Source of the DNA: Lysobacter panacisoli
Lineage (GTDB): Bacteria; Pseudomonadota; Gammaproteobacteria; Xanthomonadales; Xanthomonadaceae
DNA: 64,000 nucleotides
NCBI RefSeq assembly: GCF_009765165.1
Contig: NZ_VLNU01000001.1
Span: 2,982,247-3,046,246 of the forward strand
Reading direction: 5' to 3'
Below the pieces are notes generated by a model that worked only from the letters and a program-made list of their open reading frames with translations, searched no databases and had not been told where the DNA came from. The position numbers and the translations under genes are program-made. Positions 59,674-64,000 of this stretch are shown in pieces; within the stretch, counting starts at the first letter, position 1; every line of letters starts with the position of its first letter.

Positions 59674-60456
59674 GTGGCCGAATTCACCCTCCCGAAGAAC
59701 TCGCAGATCCAGAAGGGCCGGCACTGGCCGGCAGCGGGCGCCAAGCAACCGCGCACCTTCAAGGTCTACCGCTGGAACCCCGACGACGGCATGAACCCGC
59801 GCGTGGACACCTACGAGGTGGACCTCGCCGCGTGCGGTCCGATGGTTCTGGACGCGCTGATCAAGATCAAGAACGAGATCGACCCGACGCTGACGTTCCG
59901 TCGCTCGTGCCGCGAAGGCATCTGCGGTTCGTGCGCGATGAACATCGACGGCACCAACACGCTGGCCTGCACCAAGGCGATCAGCGACTGCGACAAGGGC
60001 GAAGTGCCGATCTACCCGCTGCCGCACATGCCGGTGGTGAAGGATCTGGTGCCGGACCTGACCCACTTCTACGCGCAGTACGCGTCGATCAAGCCGTGGC
60101 TGCGCACGCAGAGCCCGTCGCCGTCCGACCGCGAACGTCTGCAGTCGCCGGAAGACCGCAAGAAGCTCGACGGCCTGTACGAGTGCATCCTGTGCGCGTG
60201 CTGCTCGACCAGCTGCCCGAGCTACTGGTGGAACGGCGACCGCTACCTCGGTCCGGCGATCCTGCTGCAGGCCTACCGCTGGATCGTCGACTCGCGCGAC
60301 GAGGACACGGGTAGCCGCCTGGACGACCTCGAGGATCCGTTCAAGCTGTACCGCTGCCACACCATCATGAACTGCGCCCGCACCTGCCCGAAGGGCCTGA
60401 ACCCGGCGCAGGCGATCGGCGAGATCAAGAAGCTGATGCTGGCACGCCGCGCCTGA
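59674..60456 (+). CDS. sdhB: Succinate dehydrogenase iron-sulfur subunit
   Basis: 260-aa electron-transfer subunit. The three cluster sites are [16 protein letters not shown] (2Fe-2S), [13 protein letters not shown] (4Fe-4S) and [18 protein letters not shown] (3Fe-4S and 4Fe-4S). GTG start at 59674, 16 bp after sdhA. Followed by a hairpin-T terminator. Confidence 0.97.
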   Translation: MAEFTLPKNSQIQKGRHWPAAGAKQPRTFKVYRWNPDDGMNPRVDTYEVDLAACGPMVLDALIKIKNEIDPTLTFRRSCREGICGSCAMNIDGTNTLACTKAISDCDKGEVPIYPLPHMPVVKDLVPDLTHFYAQYASIKPWLRTQSPSPSDRERLQSPEDRKKLDGLYECILCACCSTSCPSYWWNGDRYLGPAILLQAYRWIVDSRDEDTGSRLDDLEDPFKLYRCHTIMNCARTCPKGLNPAQAIGEIKKLMLARRA

Positions 60457-60484
60457 GTCGCGCGGTCGCGATGGACCACCGGAA

Positions 60485-60513
60485 GGGCGCACGCGAGTGC
60501 GCCCCTTCTTTTT
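60485..60513 (+). terminator. Intrinsic terminator after sdhB
   Basis: GGGCGCAC (60485-60492) pairs with GTGCGCCC (60497-60504) around GCGA, followed by CTTCTTTTT. It probably attenuates read-through into the MAPEG and sdhE genes. Confidence 0.9.
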
Positions 60514-60536
60514 CAGGGCGACTTTCCAGGAGCGAT

Positions 60537-60959
60537 ATGGACACCAAGCAGGTTTTCCTCCCCGCGCTGGCGATGGTCGCGCTGACGCTCGTGGTCTGGA
60601 TCCGGATGTACGTGGTCCGCATCGGCGAGATGCGGCGCGAGCGCATCCATCCGCAGTCGATCGCGACCTCCGCGCAGATCGCTCAGCGCCTGGCCGACAC
60701 GCGCGCTTCGGACAACTTCCGCAACCTGTTCGAACTGCCGGTGCTGTTCTACGCCGCGCTGGCCGCCGCGGCGCTGACCGGGCAGGCGACGACCGCGGTG
60801 CTGTCGCTGGCGTGGCTGTTCGTCGCGCTGCGCGTGCTGCACAGCCTGATCCAGTGCGGCTACAACAAGGTCATGCATCGCTTCTGGATCTACATCGCCG
60901 GCGCACTGGTGCTGTGGACGCTGTGGGGCGTGATCGCGACCGGATGGTGGACGCGATGA
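60537..60959 (+). CDS. MAPEG-family membrane protein
   Basis: 140-aa four-helix membrane protein. The family pattern is clear: [20 protein letters not shown] and [25 protein letters not shown] proteins are glutathione-related enzymes or orphan membrane proteins; activity unknown here. AGGAG precedes ATG 60537, and its TGA overlaps the sdhE ATG. Confidence 0.92.
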   Translation: MDTKQVFLPALAMVALTLVVWIRMYVVRIGEMRRERIHPQSIATSAQIAQRLADTRASDNFRNLFELPVLFYAALAAAALTGQATTAVLSLAWLFVALRVLHSLIQCGYNKVMHRFWIYIAGALVLWTLWGVIATGWWTR

Positions 60960-61210
60960 GCGAGGAAATCGAACGCGAGCTGCGTCGCCTGCGCTGGCGC
61001 TGCCGTCGCGGCATGCGCGAACTCGACCAGTTGTTCGAGCGTTATCTCGACCGTGCATGGCGGCAAGCTTCCGATGCCGAACACGCGGTTTTCCTACGTT
61101 TGCTCGAAATCGAAGACGATAAGCTCTGGCACTGGTTCATGGGGAACGACACTCCGACCGATGCCGAACTCGCTGCGCTCGTCGAACGCATCCGCGCCCT
61201 GCCGCCTTGA
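60956..61210 (+). CDS. sdhE: FAD assembly factor SdhE
   Basis: 84-aa helical protein that promotes covalent attachment of FAD to SdhA (E. coli SdhE/YgfY). [16 protein letters not shown] carries the conserved RGxxE motif. Start ATG overlaps the MAPEG stop (ATGA). Its own 3' end overlaps the likely ygfX start. Confidence 0.94.
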   Translation: MSEEIERELRRLRWRCRRGMRELDQLFERYLDRAWRQASDAEHAVFLRLLEIEDDKLWHWFMGNDTPTDAELAALVERIRALPP

Positions 61211-61610
61211 GTGGCGGCCGTCGCGCTGGCTGATCGTGGCGCTGTTCGCGCTCGGCATCCTCGCCGCGCTAGCCGTGTTGACCTGCGAGATGCCAATGCC
61301 CTGTGCGATACCGCTGGCGATCGGTGCGATCGGGCAGGGGATCTGGTCCGCGCGGCGAGAGGCGCGGCGTCCCCGATACTGGCTGGTCATCGCACCGACG
61401 GGCCAGGCCACGCTGGACGGACAGGCCCTCGCCGCCTGGAGCGTGCAATGGCGTGGGCCGCTGGCGTTCCTCCGCTACCGCGAGGCGAGCGGGCAGCGAG
61501 GACGCCTGTGCTGGTGGCCGGACACGCTGCCGTCCCCGGCGCGTCGTGAACTGCGGCTGGCCGTTCCGGTCCAAGGCGATGCGCGTTCACATGCTTCGAT
61601 GGCATCCTAG
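61161..61610 (+). CDS. ygfX: YgfX-like membrane protein (CptA homologue)
   Basis: 149-aa protein with two close N-terminal membrane segments ([20 protein letters not shown] about 21-40, then [15 protein letters not shown]) and a soluble part with [20 protein letters not shown], matching YgfX in layout and position after sdhE. ATG 61161 overlaps sdhE by 50 bases; a shorter start at the Leu-Glu-Trp site is not supported by a start codon. YgfX was described as an inhibitor partner of SdhE; in vivo role remains uncertain. Confidence 0.8.
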   Translation: MPNSLRSSNASAPCRLEWRPSRWLIVALFALGILAALAVLTCEMPMPCAIPLAIGAIGQGIWSARREARRPRYWLVIAPTGQATLDGQALAAWSVQWRGPLAFLRYREASGQRGRLCWWPDTLPSPARRELRLAVPVQGDARSHASMAS

Positions 61611-61616
61611 CCCGCT

Positions 61617-62861
61617 ATGTTCAAACCCATCCCCGTCGCCATCGGCCTGCGCTACCTGCGCGCCAAACGCCGAAATGGCTTCATCTCCTTCATTTCCCTG
61701 GCCTCCATCGCGGGCATCGCCCTCGGCGTGACCGCGCTGATCACCACGCTGGCGGTGATGAGCGGGTTCCAGCGCGAGATCCGCGACCGCATGCTGCAGA
61801 TGGCCGCCCACGCCACGGTCAGCGCTTACGGCGAGCCGTTGACCGACTGGCAACAGGCGGTCGACAAGGCGCTGACCGACAAGCGCGTTGCCGGCGCGGC
61901 GCCCTACATCGAGAAGGAAGCGCTGCTGTCCGGCGCGCGCAACCAGCCGGCGATGGTGCGCGGCGTGCTGCCCGACCAGGAGGGCCACGTCTCGGTGCTG
62001 GCCGACAAGATGGTCCTTGGCAAGCTCGACTCGCTTTCGCCCGGCAGCTTCAACATCGTGCTTGGCAAGGAGCTGGCGATGTGGCTGGGCGTCGGTGTCG
62101 GCGACAGCGTGGTGATGACCACCACCGACTTCCGCAGCACCCCGCTGGGCGCGGTGCCGCAGCTCAAGCGCTTCACTGTCACCGGCCTCTTCGAAGCCGG
62201 CTACAACGATTTCGACAAGGGCCTGGCCGTCACCAACATGCACGACATGCAGCGCCTGCTGCGCATGGGCGATGGCGTGACCGGCGTGCGCCTGCGCCTG
62301 CACGACATGGACCAGTCCTGGGACGTCGCACGCGATCTGGCGGTTTCGCTGGGCGGGCCGTTCCGGGTCAGCGACTGGACCAGCGAGAACGCCAACATGT
62401 TCCGCGCGCTGAAGATGGAAAAGACCATCATGGCGATCCTGCTGTCGCTGATCATCGCGATGGGCGCGTTCAACCTGGTCAGTTCGCAGGTCATGCTGGT
62501 GACCGACAAGCAGGCCGACATCGCGATCCTGCGCACGCTTGGCCTCACGCCACGTGGCGTGATGCAGGTGTTCGTCGTGCAGGGCACGCTGATCGGCATC
62601 ATCGGCACCGTGCTCGGTGTGATCGGCGGCATCGTGCTGACGCTCAACCTCGAACACATCCTCAAGGCGATCGAAGCCGTGCTCAGCGTGCAGCTGATGC
62701 CGGAGGACGTCTACTACATCACCGGCCTGCCGACCGACCTGCAACCCAGCGACGTGATCATCATCGCCGCCGTGGCACTGGCGATGGCGTTCATGGCCAC
62801 CATCTATCCCGCCTGGCGCGCCGCGCGTACGGCCCCGGCGGAGGCGCTGCGCTATGAGTGA
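61617..62861 (+). CDS. lolC: Lipoprotein-releasing system permease (LolC/LolE/LolF type)
   Basis: 414-aa inner-membrane ABC permease. [20 protein letters not shown] is the LolC/E N-terminus, followed by a large periplasmic domain (about 45-260) and three C-terminal helices; EIIRATGL-like [19 protein letters not shown] couples to the ATPase. Only one permease gene is present before lolD, so a homodimeric (LolF-like) transporter is likely; a second permease could be elsewhere. Confidence 0.93.
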   Translation: MFKPIPVAIGLRYLRAKRRNGFISFISLASIAGIALGVTALITTLAVMSGFQREIRDRMLQMAAHATVSAYGEPLTDWQQAVDKALTDKRVAGAAPYIEKEALLSGARNQPAMVRGVLPDQEGHVSVLADKMVLGKLDSLSPGSFNIVLGKELAMWLGVGVGDSVVMTTTDFRSTPLGAVPQLKRFTVTGLFEAGYNDFDKGLAVTNMHDMQRLLRMGDGVTGVRLRLHDMDQSWDVARDLAVSLGGPFRVSDWTSENANMFRALKMEKTIMAILLSLIIAMGAFNLVSSQVMLVTDKQADIAILRTLGLTPRGVMQVFVVQGTLIGIIGTVLGVIGGIVLTLNLEHILKAIEAVLSVQLMPEDVYYITGLPTDLQPSDVIIIAAVALAMAFMATIYPAWRAARTAPAEALRYE

Positions 62862-63579
62862 GGCCGTGATGCAACCGCAGAAGCACCAGGGCGAAGCGCT
62901 CCGAGCCGAAGGCCTCGCCATGACCTACGCCGAGGGCAAGCTGCGCACGCCCGTGTTCGACGGCATCGACCTGTCGGTGCACTCGGGCGAGACGGTCGCC
63001 ATCCTCGGCGCGTCGGGCGCCGGCAAGAGCACACTGCTGCACCTGCTCGGCGGCCTCGACACGCCGACCGCGGGCGAGGTGTTCGTTGCCGGGCAGAAGA
63101 TGAGTTCGCTCTCGGACAGTGCGCGCGGCGCGCTGCGCAACAAGGCCCTGGGCTTCGTCTACCAGTTCCACCACCTGCTGCCCGAGTTCACCGCGCTGGA
63201 GAACGTGATGCTGCCGGTACTGCTGTCGGGCGCGCACGTACCCGACGCATTGAAGCGCGCCAAGGTGCTGCTTGAAGCCGTGGGCCTGGGGCATCGCCTC
63301 GAACACAAGCCCGGCGAGCTCTCCGGTGGCGAGCGCCAGCGTGCCGCCGTCGCGCGCGCGCTGGTCAATCGCCCGGCCTGCGTGCTCGGCGACGAGCCCA
63401 CCGGCAACCTCGACGAGAAGACCGCCAGCACCGTCTTCGAGCTGATGCTCGCGCTCAACCACGAACAGCAGACCAGCCTGGTGCTGGTGACGCACGATCG
63501 TCGCCTCGCGCGCCGCCTCGACCGCGTACTGGAGCTGCACGAAGGCAAACTGCGCCAGTTGCGACCCGACGAGGTCTGA
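62854..63579 (+). CDS. lolD: Lipoprotein-releasing system ATPase
   Basis: 241-aa ABC ATPase energising release of lipoproteins to LolA. Walker [11 protein letters not shown], signature LSGGERQR, and Walker [12 protein letters not shown] are intact. Its ATG lies 8 bp inside the lolC end, so the two are translationally coupled. Confidence 0.97.
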   Translation: MSEAVMQPQKHQGEALRAEGLAMTYAEGKLRTPVFDGIDLSVHSGETVAILGASGAGKSTLLHLLGGLDTPTAGEVFVAGQKMSSLSDSARGALRNKALGFVYQFHHLLPEFTALENVMLPVLLSGAHVPDALKRAKVLLEAVGLGHRLEHKPGELSGGERQRAAVARALVNRPACVLGDEPTGNLDEKTASTVFELMLALNHEQQTSLVLVTHDRRLARRLDRVLELHEGKLRQLRPDEV

Positions 63580-63581
63580 CG

Positions 63582-64000
63582 GTGCAACCAGCGGCACGGA
63601 CGCCGCTCCTCGGAATCCCCACAGCATTCGCGTTGCTGGCCGGCGTCTGCGTCTGCCTGTGGTCACCGTGGCTGGCACCGTGGCCGGTCTCGCTGGCGAT
63701 ACTGGCGATTGCATTGCTGTTGCTTGCTCGCGGCGTGATTCGCGCGAATCGCGCCGCGCTGGTCGTGGGCTGGCTGCTCGTCGGGATGGGCCTTGCCGGC
63801 CTGCACGCGGCCTATGCCTTGTCGCGGCAATTGCCGTCGTTCCCGTTGCGGAAAGACGCCGTGATCACCGGACGCATCGTCTCATTGCCGCAGCACGAGC
63901 CACGTCGTACGGCCTTCCTGTTTCGCGTTGACGACGATGCGCGCGATGCACGCCTGCGCGGACGCGAGCTACGGTTGGCGTGGTACGACGAGGAGGGTGC
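63582..64000 (+). CDS. comEC: ComEC/Rec2 family DNA-uptake channel (partial, C-terminus outside window)
   Basis: N-terminal 139 codons, open to the window end. Start is a GTG at 63582, 2 bp after the lolD stop. Three hydrophobic segments (TAFALLAGVCVCLW, VSLAILAIALLLLARG, VGWLLVGMGLAGLHA) then FPLRKDAVITGRIVSLPQHE, the DUF4131 domain that opens ComEC. Inner-membrane channel for single-stranded DNA in natural transformation; truncated here so completeness is unknown. Confidence 0.85.
   Translation, partial: MQPAARTPLLGIPTAFALLAGVCVCLWSPWLAPWPVSLAILAIALLLLARGVIRANRAALVVGWLLVGMGLAGLHAAYALSRQLPSFPLRKDAVITGRIVSLPQHEPRRTAFLFRVDDDARDARLRGRELRLAWYDEEG

Noticed and set aside
57363..59762. 799-codon minus-strand open frame opposite sdhD/sdhA
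   Set aside because: Antisense shadow of two well-conserved genes, Val/Ala/Arg-rich and without any recognisable motif.

Overview
High-GC, tightly packed Gammaproteobacterial chromosome, most likely from the Xanthomonadaceae/Lysobacteraceae (Lysobacter-like). The assignment rests on the gene content (kynurenine catabolism, Ku/LigD repair, a fused E1 alpha-beta oxo-acid dehydrogenase, an sdhCDAB-sdhE-ygfX block) and on abundant palindromic intergenic repeats of the type common in that family. No tRNA, rRNA, CRISPR array, integrase, classical IS element or prophage was seen.

Layout. (1) 1-10.9 kb, minus strand: an exopolysaccharide locus. In transcription order it holds a low-molecular-weight tyrosine phosphatase, a WecA-type phosphosugar transferase fused to a degenerate UDP-GlcNAc 2-epimerase-like domain, a Wzc-type tyrosine autokinase, an asparagine-synthase-like amidotransferase without a glutaminase domain, two paralogous Tat-exported beta-helix proteins, and a GT4 glycosyltransferase that runs off the window. 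(2) 10.9-19 kb: an NHEJ island (stand-alone LigD-type polymerase, Ku, full three-domain LigD) interrupted by WrbA, a pirin and its divergent LysR regulator. (3) 19-27 kb: plus-strand housekeeping and envelope genes (GST, lipoproteins, POT transporter, rhomboid protease, histone-like Lys/Ala protein, RluF, cyclopropane synthase). (4) 27-40.5 kb: a long minus-strand run containing a kynurenine-to-2-aminomuconate catabolic cluster (SDR, semialdehyde dehydrogenase, carbonic anhydrase, RidA-type deaminase, 3-hydroxyanthranilate dioxygenase, ACMS decarboxylase, kynureninase, kynurenine monooxygenase) followed by exonuclease I; asnS lies upstream. A GIY-YIG nuclease gene framed by inverted palindromic repeats sits inside the catabolic cluster. 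(5) 40.5-56 kb: IscA-like protein, ECF41-type sigma factor, class I fumarase, two phospholipases, cold-shock protein, TcdA, TatD, glycine-zipper proteins, glutaryl-CoA dehydrogenase and branched-chain oxo-acid dehydrogenase E1. (6) 56-64 kb: an SDH block (SdhAF4-like protein, sdhCDAB, MAPEG protein, sdhE, ygfX), then lolC/lolD and the start of comEC.

The points most worth following up are the WecA/pseudo-epimerase fusion and the amidotransferase/beta-helix genes of the polysaccharide locus, the repeat family that brackets a GIY-YIG nuclease gene, and the carbonic anhydrase embedded in the decarboxylating kynurenine operon. Coordinates given here use start codons chosen from ribosome-binding sites, gene overlaps and family N-termini, so several are shorter than the longest open frame.
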